From assembly GCA_024123915.1 (NCBI GenBank), contig CP099650.1, forward strand, positions 4,154,001-4,218,000: 64,000 nt of DNA, read 5' to 3'. A program made the translations under genes and the position numbers. Below, one piece after another: positions 36,503 to 44,913 of this stretch. This stretch comes from Oxalobacteraceae bacterium OTU3CAMAD1. GTDB taxonomy: Bacteria; Pseudomonadota; Gammaproteobacteria; Burkholderiales; Burkholderiaceae_D. The notes under the pieces were generated by a model that saw only the letters and a list, made by a program, of their open reading frames with translations, was not told where the DNA came from and ran no database searches. Numbering within the stretch: position 1 is the first letter of the stretch; every line of letters starts with the position of its first letter.

Positions 36503-38056
36503 TTAGTATTTGATTCTGAACCAGTCAAAATCCACGTAGCCACCCGCGTTCTTGGTGGCGTAGTTGAACAAGCCGAAACGATAGCCCATAAAATGAGGGA
36601 TGGTATATTTCATTTTTAAGGTCGAACCTATCGGCTTCCAAACTTTGCCGTCCAAGCTGTAGAAGAACTTGGCTTCGTCTTTCATGTTTGTGAAGTCGCA
36701 ATCGATTTTGAAATAGATATTATTTTGGTGCAATGGAATTCGTTGCACTTCAACGGCTTTATCCTTGTCGGTGGCGGTCATCACTATCGATTTTTTACCG
36801 CCTTCCACTTTTACGCCCACCAGACCGTATTCTCTTTGCAGAGCTGACAATCCGGCGTAATCGCCTTCCTTCATTTTTGCTACGTCCAAGGCGACAGAAG
36901 CCGAACTGGTAGGGCCAATAGTGCGCTGCGTAAGCGTGTTTCTGGCCAACAGAAAATCAGGGTCAATTTTTCCTGTTTTGAGGCGCAGAAATCCTTTTCT
37001 TTCGCTGACAGACCAAAGCGTATTGTCCGGATTATGGTTCCATTGCCAGACCAATGGTAGCGACGCCTCGCCACTTTTGCGGTTGAACTCATCGGAAGCG
37101 ACCAAACCTGGAATCAAACCTTTACTGGCAGGCAGGTCCAGCTTTTCCGGGGCTTTGCCATTTTCTCCCAACACGGGCCAACCATCCTCCCACTTCACGG
37201 GAACGAGATAAGGAATGCGTCCCACAGCACCGAAGTCGCGGAAAAGATAAGAAAACCAACGCCCGTCGGGGGTGTCTATCAATCCGCCTTGGGCGATCCC
37301 AAGGTCCTGAAATGCAATTTTTCCTTCCCACGGACCGTTGACACTGTCCGCCCGATGTATGATTTCCGTCCGCATTCCCCAGTTCGCCGGCGCGCAAATG
37401 TTAAACAAATAGTATTTTCCATTGACTTTAAATAGTTGAGACCCCTCGGCGTTAAGGCTCGGCTTTTCCCCGCAAGGTATGCTGGAATTCTCGATAAGCA
37501 CTCGCTCGGGAACACCCTGCCTGACGCCGGTCAGATCATCATTCAGCTCAACAATTTTTAGCTTTTCCGCGCCGTAAATCAAATACACTTTGCCATCGTC
37601 ATCGAAAAATAAGGAACTGTCATGATACGACGGCTTAAATGACACCCTTTGCCAGTTTCCTTTTTCGATATCTTTTGTTTTGAAGACGTAGGTCTCACCC
37701 GTGTCATGCGCGAAAGTGGTGACGTAATATGTACCCTTGTGGTAGCGCAGGCTACTCGCCCACGACCCTCTACTATAGATGCCTTTTCCGTCTGTCAAAT
37801 TCAGCGCCGGCAGATCTGCCAGCGTATCGTAGGCATAGTTGAGCAGCTTCCAATTGACGAGATCCGTGGATTTCATAATGGGAACACCAGGGTTCATGTG
37901 CATCGTCGTGCTACTCATATAGTAATTATTACCCACCCGGATCATCGCCACATCGGGTACATCAGCGAATATGATCGGATTTTCCGCTTGCGCAAAAGAA
38001 GTGCCCGGAACAAGCAAAAAAATCGAGGCGGAAACAGCCTCGATTATTTTTCGCAT
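36503..38056 (-). CDS. Secreted GH43 enzyme, stand-alone relative of the second domain of the GH43-CBM6-GH43 protein
   Basis: 517 residues from 38056 (MRKIIEAVSASIFLLVPGTS signal peptide). A 17-residue longer start at 38107 is possible. The GH43 catalytic domain at about 26-330 has Asp35 (FADVPDVAMIR), an Asp in SYHDSSLFF and the acid in LNAEGSQLFK. The C-terminal beta-sandwich (EFNRKSGEASLPLVWQWNHN to the end) follows. Long stretches match the C-terminal half of the 24181-27189 product, e.g. MSSTTMHM-PG-PIMKSTDLVNW and IGRIPYLVPV-type segments. Base composition is visibly AT-richer and codon choice differs from its neighbours, suggesting separate acquisition rather than recent duplication. 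Probably xylosidase or arabinofuranosidase activity. Confidence 0.88.
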   Translation of the reverse strand: MRKIIEAVSASIFLLVPGTSFAQAENPIIFADVPDVAMIRVGNNYYMSSTTMHMNPGVPIMKSTDLVNWKLLNYAYDTLADLPALNLTDGKGIYSRGSWASSLRYHKGTYYVTTFAHDTGETYVFKTKDIEKGNWQRVSFKPSYHDSSLFFDDDGKVYLIYGAEKLKIVELNDDLTGVRQGVPERVLIENSSIPCGEKPSLNAEGSQLFKVNGKYYLFNICAPANWGMRTEIIHRADSVNGPWEGKIAFQDLGIAQGGLIDTPDGRWFSYLFRDFGAVGRIPYLVPVKWEDGWPVLGENGKAPEKLDLPASKGLIPGLVASDEFNRKSGEASLPLVWQWNHNPDNTLWSVSERKGFLRLKTGKIDPDFLLARNTLTQRTIGPTSSASVALDVAKMKEGDYAGLSALQREYGLVGVKVEGGKKSIVMTATDKDKAVEVQRIPLHQNNIYFKIDCDFTNMKDEAKFFYSLDGKVWKPIGSTLKMKYTIPHFMGYRFGLFNYATKNAGGYVDFDWFRIKY

Positions 38057-38426
38057 AAAATATGTTGAGATTACTGATGGAACCCTGGTGTAAAATTTCA
38101 TGGTCACAGTTTTTACTGGTTATATGGGGAATATTAATCGGGTACGTTGTCCGTCGCCAGTGGCTGTCGCTGGCGAGGGAGAAGCGCAGGCCCCGGTCGC
38201 CCGGAAAAACTGGCGAAGTGTAGCCGTGTCGTCGCGCGACGAATGCGAGGAAGTGCACAATCAATGCGACTATCTGCACGGATGCAATAATTTCATCATA
38301 AACGCCACTTTAGGGCGGCTTAAATAAAATTATTCGTCCCACCGGTGGATTTGATAATTGTCTTGGCGCTGAGTGTGAATCACAATCCTTGCTTGCGAAC
38401 TAGCCCCTTAATTCACGAGAGATACG
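38057..38426. promoter_or_regulatory. Divergent promoter region with CCACCGGTGG palindrome
   Basis: 370 bp between the GH43 gene (minus) and the Sde182-like gene (plus), with no credible coding frame. A perfect 10-bp palindrome CCACCGGTGG lies at 38339-38348 and is flanked by AT-rich DNA (TAAATAAAATTATTCG). That makes it a candidate operator serving both genes. Confidence 0.45.
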
Positions 38427-39869
38427 ATGCGATTACTTCCCATCGCTGCCATGTTGGCGGCGTTTATGACCTGCGCGCCTGCCGTTTGCCTCGCCGAACC
38501 CAAACAGCGCGTGATTGTCCTGAGCGATATCGAGGCCGATCCCGATGACAGCCAGTCGCTGGTGCGCTTGCTTCTGTACGCAAACCAGATCGATATCGAA
38601 GGCATCGTCGCCACGACCTCCACGCACCAGAAGTCGCGTATCGCACCGGAAACGATGCATGCGATTATCGACGCCTACGGCCAGGTACAACCCAATCTGT
38701 TGAAGCACGAGCCGGGGTTCCCGAAAGCGCAGGCGCTGAAAGCGCTGGTGCGCTCCGGGTCGGCACTCTACGGCATGCAAGGAGTCGGCGAGGGCAAGGA
38801 CACCCCGGGATCGGACACGATCATCAAGGCCCTTGAGAAAAATGACGCGCGGCCCCTATGGGTTTCGGTATGGGGCGGCGCCAACACGCTCGCTCAAGCG
38901 TTATACCGGATCGACCGCGACAGGACGCCTGAGCAGGCCGCCCGACTGCTGAAAAAGCTGCGCGTCTACACGATCTCCGATCAGGACGATTCCGGCATCT
39001 GGATGCGCACCAAGTTTCCCGATCTGTTTTACATCGTCAGCCCCGGCGGCTATGGCAACGGCACCTGGACCGGCATGCACTCGACCGAGCAGGGCTTCGA
39101 CAGCACGGAGGTGAGCAACAACTGGATCGCCGAGCATCTCCAGCAGGGCCACGGTCCGCTGGGCGCGGTGTATCCGGACGTCTCTTTTGGCATCGAGGGC
39201 GATACGCCGGCTTTCCTGTCACTGATACCGAACGGCCTGAACGCACCCGAGCATCCGGACTGGGGCGGCTGGGGAGGGCGCTACGAGTTGTACACGCCAG
39301 CGTTGGAGACCACCGATCCGAAAGGCTTCACCGGCAACGTCCCCGTCCTGCAAGAGCCGCGTCCCATCTGGAGCAACGCCGTGGATAGCTACAGGCCGTT
39401 CATCCACAACGACTACGGCCGCACCGTGAAAGCCCACGACAAGGTCTCCACCGGGTACAGGACCACCATCTGGCGCTGGCGCAAAGACTTCCAGAACGAT
39501 TTCGCGGCGCGGATGGATTGGACCACCAAGCCGTACAAGGGGGCGAATCATCCGCCGGTCGTCAGGCTCGGCAATAGCGAACGGCTGACCATCAAATCCG
39601 GCGAAGTGTTCGCGATGAGCGCGGCCGGAAGCTCCGACCCCGATGGAGACAGCTTGAGCTACCTGTGGTTCCAATATCCGGAAGCCGGCAGTTACAAGGA
39701 GGAGATCAAGCTGGGGTATGCGGAAAATCATCATACCGTTTCGGGGCAGGCGCCAGCGGTGTCCAAGCCGGAGACCGCGCACTTCATCGTGAAGGTGAGC
39801 GACAAGGGCAGTCCGGCGCTGGCGCGCTACCGGCGCGTGATCGTCACCATCGTGCCGGCCAATCCCTGA
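38427..39869 (+). CDS. Secreted Sde182-like protein (DUF1593, nucleoside hydrolase-like fold)
   Basis: 480 residues. Signal peptide ends at AVCLAEP. Residues about 27-310 form the nucleoside hydrolase-like domain. RVIVLSDIEADPDDSQSLVR resembles the Asp-rich calcium site of nucleoside hydrolases, followed by DIEGIVATTS and RPLWVSVWGGANTLAQAL. Residues about 380-480 form an Ig-like C-terminal domain (SSDPDGDSLSYLWFQYPEAG). Proteins of this architecture were described as cellulose-binding in Saccharophagus (Sde182 family), but their reaction is unknown. Its placement beside GH43 genes supports a plant-cell-wall role. A nucleosidase function is not supported by anything else here. Confidence 0.82.
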   Translation: MRLLPIAAMLAAFMTCAPAVCLAEPKQRVIVLSDIEADPDDSQSLVRLLLYANQIDIEGIVATTSTHQKSRIAPETMHAIIDAYGQVQPNLLKHEPGFPKAQALKALVRSGSALYGMQGVGEGKDTPGSDTIIKALEKNDARPLWVSVWGGANTLAQALYRIDRDRTPEQAARLLKKLRVYTISDQDDSGIWMRTKFPDLFYIVSPGGYGNGTWTGMHSTEQGFDSTEVSNNWIAEHLQQGHGPLGAVYPDVSFGIEGDTPAFLSLIPNGLNAPEHPDWGGWGGRYELYTPALETTDPKGFTGNVPVLQEPRPIWSNAVDSYRPFIHNDYGRTVKAHDKVSTGYRTTIWRWRKDFQNDFAARMDWTTKPYKGANHPPVVRLGNSERLTIKSGEVFAMSAAGSSDPDGDSLSYLWFQYPEAGSYKEEIKLGYAENHHTVSGQAPAVSKPETAHFIVKVSDKGSPALARYRRVIVTIVPANP

Positions 39870-39890
39870 ACCACCACAGGCACGGCCTCG

Positions 39891-42800
39891 TCAAGGGGCC
39901 GCGCCGTCCAGGCGCCAGGTGTTGCGCCCGGCGGCCTTGGCCTGGTACAGCGCCAGATCGGCCGCCTTGTACAAGTCGTCGACATTCTCCGCGCTGGTGA
40001 AGTGGGCGCCGCCGATGCTGGCGCTCACGCGCATCTCGATCGCGTGATGCATGATAGGGCGCGCCATATCGTCGACAATGCGCTGGCAAATCATGCCGCC
40101 GACCGTCGTGTTGCTTAAGGGGGCGAGCAGCACGGCGAATTCGTCGCCGCCCAGGCGCGCCACGCGGTCCGTCTGGCGCACCGCTTGCCGCAGCCGGGCG
40201 GCCGCTTCGACCAACAGGGCGTCGCCGGCGTCGTGGCCGAAGGTATCGTTGATCTCCTTGAAACGATCCAGGTCGATCAGCAGCAAGGTGAACGGCACGC
40301 CGTCGCGCTGGGTCTGGGCAGCCATGCGGCGGATCTCGTCGGTGAACATGCGGCGGTTGGGCAGCCCTGTGAGCGGGTCGCTGTAGGCCATGGTTTCAAG
40401 ATGCCCCTGGGTGGCGCGCAGTTCGGCGGTGCGCTCGGCCACCATGGCTTCCAGTTCGCGCTTATGGCGCCGCAGCAGCGCGGTACGCGCCTGCACCAGG
40501 CCCGCGATACCGGCCACCATCACGACCACCGCCAGCGCGCGCACCCAGTTCTGCTGGTGCCAGGCGGGCAGCACGCGCACCGGCACGTCGAGGCGCAGCG
40601 GTGTGCCGCCTTCGGGATCGCTTTTGCGCAGCTCCAGCGTGTAGTCGCCTGGCGCCAGATTGGTGTAGCTGATCGGGCGCGAGGTGTTCTCGGTGTCGAT
40701 CCAGTTGCGATCGAAGCCGGCCAGGCGGTAGCTGTGGCGCTGTTGCCCGGGAACGGCGAAATCGAGCACGTTGTATTCCAGCGAGAAGCCGCGTTCGCGG
40801 TCTCCCGGCGCCAGCGTCAGGACGGCCTTCGCGGCCGCGCCCGGGTTGAAGGGGGCTTCGGGCAGCTTGCGCCCGCCCAGCAAGATGCCGGTAACGGCAA
40901 GCGGCGCAACATCGTGGCGCTGAGCCAGGCGGGTAGGCCGCACCACCGTGATGCCGGTCAGGCCGCCAAACAGGATGTCGCCGTTGGCGGCCCGCGCGCG
41001 CGAGCCGAACCAATATGTCGGGATGTGCATGCCGTCGGCCGCGCCCAGCTTACGTACCGCCAGCGTGTCGGCGGCGATGCGCGCCAGGCCGTTGTCGGTG
41101 CTGAGCCAGATGGTGCCGTCCGGCTCGGCCACGAGCGCATTGACGCCGTTGTCGGGCAGCCCCTCGGCCACGCCGAAGCGGCGGAACCAGCGGCGACCGG
41201 CCGCGTCGGTGCGCTCCAGCATCGCGACGCCGCTGCCGTAGGTGGACACCCATAGCCGGCCGTCGCGGTCCAGCGCCAGCGAGGAGACGGAGCCGGGCGC
41301 GATGCGGGTGGCGTCGCGTGCGTCGGTGGGCAGCAGTTCGACCGGGCCGCCGTCGGGCGGCAGGCGCGCCAGGCCGGCGCGGGTGCCGATCCACGCGGAG
41401 CCATCGTCCATCGGCAGGATGGCGCTCACGCGCATGTCGCCCAGCACCGTGTCCTCGTGGCGGAGCAGGGTGGTGGCGCCGGCGCCGTCGAGCGACAGCA
41501 CCAAGAGGCCCTCGAAACCGCCTACCCATAGCACGCCGTCGCGGTAGGCGAGCGCCCTGACCGCCGCATCGGCGGCGCGCTTGGGCAAGGCGACGCGCCT
41601 GACCTCGCGGCCGTCGCCATCGCTGCGGAACAGGCCTTGATTGGTGCCGATATAGACGCTGCCGTCGGGACCGTTGACCATAGACTGCACCCGGCCTTTG
41701 GGCAGGCCGCCACCGCTGATATCGGCCTGCGGCACGATTTCGCCGACCTGGCCGCGCAAGGGGTCGACGATATTGACGGCGCCGCCGGTGGTGGCGATCC
41801 AGACCTTTCCGTCCGGGCGTACCAGCAACTGGTGGGCGCTCATTTTCGCGCCGCCGGCACCGGTGAAACGAATGGTGAGGAATCCTTGCGGGCGTGGGTC
41901 GTGAACGCTCATGGCCTGCGAGGTGGCGACGAATAATTGCCCGCCCCGTTCGCGGAACATGGCGACCACTTCGTCGTCGTACAGGCTGTCGGTGGCGTCG
42001 GACTGATGGCGGATTTGGCGGATCCGGCCGTGCGCAGGATCGAGCTCGAGGACGCCGCCGCCTTCGGTGCCAAACCAGAGGATGCCGGGCGACTTTTCGA
42101 CGATCGAGAAAATCGGATAGCCTTGCACGGCCGGTTTGCCGTCGGCGCCCAGCACTTGCTGCGCACGCCCCTGGGCATCGAGCGTGAAGGCGCCGTGGGC
42201 GCGGGTACCGATCCAGACGCGCCCGGCGCCGTCCTGGTACAGCGAAGTGATCGCCGGTTCCGGCGCGCCGGGCGCGACCAGCGCCACGGCCTCCACCGGC
42301 AACCGGTCGTTGGCGCGCTGGAACAGGCCCTGCCGGGTGCCGATCCAGAGCATGCCGGCGCGGTCGCGCAGCAAGGTCGCGACGCCGCCTTTCGGCAGGG
42401 CGGTGGCGGCGATCTGCGGCGCGCCGCTGGTAGCCGCGTGCACCCGGCCATCGGCGCCGATGCGTTCCAGGCCGCCCGCCGTGCCGACCCAGATGCCGCC
42501 GCTGCCGTCGTCGGCCAGCGCCGTCGCGCGGGCGTGGTTCAATCCCCCTGCGCCGGCGCCGATGGTGACGAAGGCATCGTGCACGGGATCGTAGCGCGCC
42601 AGCCCGCCGCTGCTGGTACCGACCCACAGGCGCCCCGCGCCGTCGACCAGCAGCGAAAGGATGTAGCTGTCGGGCAGGGAGCCCGGCACGATGGCGTCGC
42701 TGACGTAGCGGCGCATGCGCATGCCGTCCCAGCGCACCAGGCCGTTTTGGGTGCCCAGCCAGATGAACCCGGTTTTGTCTTGTGCGAAGACGGTGCCGAA

Positions 42801-42962
42801 GCTGAACGCGGTCTCGGTCTGGTGGCGGAAAGCGGTGTGGCCCATGGCTGACCAAGGCTCCGCCGCGTCGTCAGCCTGGACTGCGGGAGCGTACAGCGCC
42901 AACGCTACCACGACGATATTGACCAGGGCGATGCAGGCGCGACGGAGGGGTATGGTCATCAT
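39891..42962 (-). CDS. Beta-propeller sensor diguanylate cyclase (two-component-regulator propeller, Y_Y_Y, GGDEF)
   Basis: 1023-residue membrane protein that should make cyclic di-GMP. The signal/anchor segment (ACIALVNIVVVALALYAPAV) is followed by two periplasmic seven-bladed propellers built of WxGTxxGL repeats (FIWLGTQNGLVRWD, RLWVGTSSGGLARYD), about 45-650. A Y_Y_Y domain comes next (YRLAGFDRNWIDTENTSRPI, about 680-780). One membrane helix (VRALAVVVMVAGIAGLVQA) and a coiled coil precede the GGDEF domain. The active site RLGGDEF (residues 938-942) and the inhibitory I-site RQTD five residues before it are intact. Starts upstream of 42962 require TTG. It is convergent with the Sde182-like gene. 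Propeller sensors of this kind often read glycan fragments in HTCS proteins, so a link to the locus is plausible. Confidence 0.9.
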   Translation of the reverse strand: MMTIPLRRACIALVNIVVVALALYAPAVQADDAAEPWSAMGHTAFRHQTETAFSFGTVFAQDKTGFIWLGTQNGLVRWDGMRMRRYVSDAIVPGSLPDSYILSLLVDGAGRLWVGTSSGGLARYDPVHDAFVTIGAGAGGLNHARATALADDGSGGIWVGTAGGLERIGADGRVHAATSGAPQIAATALPKGGVATLLRDRAGMLWIGTRQGLFQRANDRLPVEAVALVAPGAPEPAITSLYQDGAGRVWIGTRAHGAFTLDAQGRAQQVLGADGKPAVQGYPIFSIVEKSPGILWFGTEGGGVLELDPAHGRIRQIRHQSDATDSLYDDEVVAMFRERGGQLFVATSQAMSVHDPRPQGFLTIRFTGAGGAKMSAHQLLVRPDGKVWIATTGGAVNIVDPLRGQVGEIVPQADISGGGLPKGRVQSMVNGPDGSVYIGTNQGLFRSDGDGREVRRVALPKRAADAAVRALAYRDGVLWVGGFEGLLVLSLDGAGATTLLRHEDTVLGDMRVSAILPMDDGSAWIGTRAGLARLPPDGGPVELLPTDARDATRIAPGSVSSLALDRDGRLWVSTYGSGVAMLERTDAAGRRWFRRFGVAEGLPDNGVNALVAEPDGTIWLSTDNGLARIAADTLAVRKLGAADGMHIPTYWFGSRARAANGDILFGGLTGITVVRPTRLAQRHDVAPLAVTGILLGGRKLPEAPFNPGAAAKAVLTLAPGDRERGFSLEYNVLDFAVPGQQRHSYRLAGFDRNWIDTENTSRPISYTNLAPGDYTLELRKSDPEGGTPLRLDVPVRVLPAWHQQNWVRALAVVVMVAGIAGLVQARTALLRRHKRELEAMVAERTAELRATQGHLETMAYSDPLTGLPNRRMFTDEIRRMAAQTQRDGVPFTLLLIDLDRFKEINDTFGHDAGDALLVEAAARLRQAVRQTDRVARLGGDEFAVLLAPLSNTTVGGMICQRIVDDMARPIMHHAIEMRVSASIGGAHFTSAENVDDLYKAADLALYQAKAAGRNTWRLDGAAP

Positions 42963-43192
42963 GAATTGTATTGTCGGCAGGAATCCCAACTATAAACAGG
43001 GCACCTTGAAATGCAAGCGCAACACTGGGTTATTTAACGGTTCCCGCCGGGTGTTGCAACATATCAACACGTTGAGTTGAAAAGACGGGCGCTCGTTGTG
43101 GATTAGTCTGCTTCCGTTAGAAATGTACGATGTAGTTGCCCTAAAACATTAATATGGATTAATATCTCGGCACATCAGATACGGAGGGGATC

Positions 43193-43495
43193 ATGGCATT
43201 GAGCATCGGACGCGGCGCCCGCAGCATCACCAACAGTGTCAGTGCGCAGGGCCAGATCGTGCGGATCATGGCGCAGATCAAGGACGTGCGCAAGCAACTC
43301 ACCGCGCTGCAAAAGCAGTTGCGTGAAACCAGCGATCCGGAGGTGCAGAAGCTGCTGTTCAAGCAGATCTTCGACATGCAGCGCACGATCCAGTTGATGG
43401 AGCAGCAGATCGCGCAGATCGAGGCCGCCGAACAGCAAAAGGCAGCCGCCCGTCAGCACGAAAAGCAACAACCGGCGGACGACGAAAAGGCCTAG
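43193..43495 (+). CDS. Small coiled-coil protein of unknown function
   Basis: 100 residues with a strong ribosome site (GGAGGGG 6 bp upstream of ATG). After a short basic leader (MALSIGRGARSITNSVSAQG) the rest is a charged amphipathic helix (IKDVRKQLTALQKQLRE, DMQRTIQLMEQQIAQIEAAE) and a polar tail (QHEKQQPADDEKA). There is no membrane segment, signal peptide or cysteine. It resembles short FlxA-like coiled-coil proteins in shape only. Divergent from the diguanylate cyclase gene across a 230-bp gap and apparently monocistronic. Confidence 0.7.
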   Translation: MALSIGRGARSITNSVSAQGQIVRIMAQIKDVRKQLTALQKQLRETSDPEVQKLLFKQIFDMQRTIQLMEQQIAQIEAAEQQKAAARQHEKQQPADDEKA

Positions 43496-43520
43496 CCGAT
43501 CATTGCGCCCTAAGTGTCGT

Positions 43521-44327
43521 GTACCTTGCTACAGCCCCCGGGGTTCCGTCGCTTGTTGAATGTCCGTTCTAACTCGGATTTGGTAGTCGTTCCTTGAGTT
43601 TTATGGTGATGCGAGCGATTTCTTTCGAGTTTATGTGAATAACGTCAAGAAGGTGGTCGTACTCTGTGTAGTTGCCCTCCATGAATAGCCGGTCGGCTGC
43701 GTTCGGCATGCGATCTAGCATTTGTTTTAGGTAACTCGCTGATGTTTTCAGCCTTATTATCAAAGCGAGAGTTCTTTGATCCCCGAATTCTAAGGCCCTA
43801 ATTAGATTGAGTTCGTCTATTAAAGTTACCAGAGGGAGTTCCCATTTGGTTTGCGTGAGGCTAACAGCAAATATGTTCTTGTCTTTGTGTGCTTCATAAG
43901 CTTCGGCGCTCACTATTACAAGTTCGTCCGCTAATGCATGTAGCGATTTACATCGGCGTTCGTGCATTAGTTGATCGGCAAGTCGTGCGGCGGCTTGTGC
44001 CGCTTCGCTTTGTGAGTGGCCGATAGTCCATGCTGCGGCGATCGCCAAGAATCCTCCGATTGCCTGTGCCCAACTCGCTGCGTTGGCAAAGCTTTCCCCG
44101 CCTGGAAGAAGCAAAGCTACAACGAATCCACAGAGAAAAATAATTGTTCCCAGCAGAGTTGCCATTGTTATGGAGCTAAGATTTTTGACGAACTGTTTCA
44201 CACTGAGCTTTCGTGAAGTCGAAAGCACATTGTCCCACGAGAAACGCGCTGAAAGTTGACGGGTGTTACGAGCGGCTGTATTGGCGGGACGCAACGAGAA
44301 GCGAACTTGTACCTTGCCACAGCCCCC
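43521..44327. repeat. Pair of direct repeats flanking a small AT-rich gene
   Basis: GTACCTTGCYACAGCCCCC occurs at 43521-43539 and again at 44309-44327 in the same orientation (one C/T difference), followed by partly similar GGGTTCCGTCG / GGGTCCGGCG. The interval between them contains the AT-richer membrane-protein gene 43569-44165. Such flanks suggest duplication at insertion or recombination between copies of an intergenic repeat. Confidence 0.55.
43569..44165 (-). CDS. Hypothetical membrane protein, AT-richer than neighbours
   Basis: 198 residues from the ATG at 44165. A GTG at 44201 or TTG at 44294 would lengthen it. Two hydrophobic segments near the N-terminus (LLGTIIFLCGFVVALLL and WAQAIGGFLAIAAAWTIG) are followed by a helical soluble domain rich in Glu, Arg and Leu, without recognisable motifs. 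The AxxAQAIGGFxAIAAAWxIG segment is a pattern common in small uncharacterised membrane proteins of mobile regions. Base composition is lower in GC than surrounding genes, and direct repeats flank it, so horizontal acquisition is likely. No function can be assigned. Confidence 0.6.
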   Translation of the reverse strand: MATLLGTIIFLCGFVVALLLPGGESFANAASWAQAIGGFLAIAAAWTIGHSQSEAAQAAARLADQLMHERRCKSLHALADELVIVSAEAYEAHKDKNIFAVSLTQTKWELPLVTLIDELNLIRALEFGDQRTLALIIRLKTSASYLKQMLDRMPNAADRLFMEGNYTEYDHLLDVIHINSKEIARITIKLKERLPNPS

Positions 44328-44740
44328 CTGGGTCCGGCGCCGGCCGCATGTTTATTTCAACAGGTTTGTCGGGGCAGGCGATACTGTATGCGCTTTGTTT
44401 TCCGCTTGCCACTGTTGCCGGGATTTCAATCCGAGATTGCGCTTTGGGGATGTGTTGTCATCCGCCAATATGCCGCAATTGACGAATTTAGGTGGACTCT
44501 GAACCCGTGGCAACGTATTGGGTAATAGCTTCGGTAATCTCGTGCTGTGGTAGGCAACGTATTCTCGGCGGCAACTTGGACCTTTGCTTAAACGATATGA
44601 AGTCGAAGCCGTGGAGTGCTTTGCTCTGTTGAGGGGCATACGATGGAAAGGCTGAGAACGGGGTGCAACAACGCGCTCGGCGTTGTCTACCTCGCCAGAG
44701 CGCCTGGTGTCCCTGCGCCTGTGGAATGCTCGCCTGAAGT

Positions 44741-44776
44741 GCCCTCTATGCTGTATATTTATACAGTCTAGAGGGC
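44741..44776. promoter_or_regulatory. 36-bp near-perfect dyad with SOS-box-like core
   Basis: Outer arms GCCCTCTA (44741-44748) and TAGAGGGC (44769-44776) enclose CTGTATATTTATACAG (44751-44766). That core fits the LexA-box form CTGT-N8-ACAG. Only two base pairs of the 18-bp arms mismatch. As RNA it would form a strong hairpin burying the GAGGG ribosome site of the short frame at 44780. It could be a LexA site, another repressor's operator or an RNA structure. Confidence 0.55.
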
Positions 44777-44779
44777 GTC

Positions 44780-44848
44780 ATGGCAAGTACATCACAGCCG
44801 ATTATTTTTTCAGATACAACACCCTGCGGGACGCAAAACGCCCACTAA
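44780..44848 (+). CDS. 22-codon frame behind the dyad (doubtful)
   Basis: ATG 4 bp after the GAGGGC right arm of the dyad opens MASTSQPIIFSDTTPCGTQN and two more residues before TAA. The ribosome site is well placed but lies inside the dyad arm. The peptide has no recognisable family. It may be a leader peptide, the stub of a deleted SOS-type gene, or chance. Confidence 0.25.
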   Translation: MASTSQPIIFSDTTPCGTQNAH

Positions 44849-44913
44849 GATCTCGATACCTTGATCTAATTATAGGGTATCATAGTTTTCCTTAAGTCAA
44901 CACACCGCTAGCC

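Larger units (their letters stand above)
44166..44913. other. Non-coding stretch with a 36-bp dyad
   Basis: About 750 bp (620 bp if the longest start of the membrane protein is used) without a convincing gene. It carries the second flanking direct repeat (44309-44327), the dyad at 44741-44776 and a 22-codon frame. Everything else is frames with no ribosome site or sensible protein composition. Confidence 0.5.

Noticed and set aside
44683..44895. 70-codon plus-strand frame across the dyad
   Set aside because: It reads through the 36-bp dyad, and there is no ribosome site or recognisable protein features.
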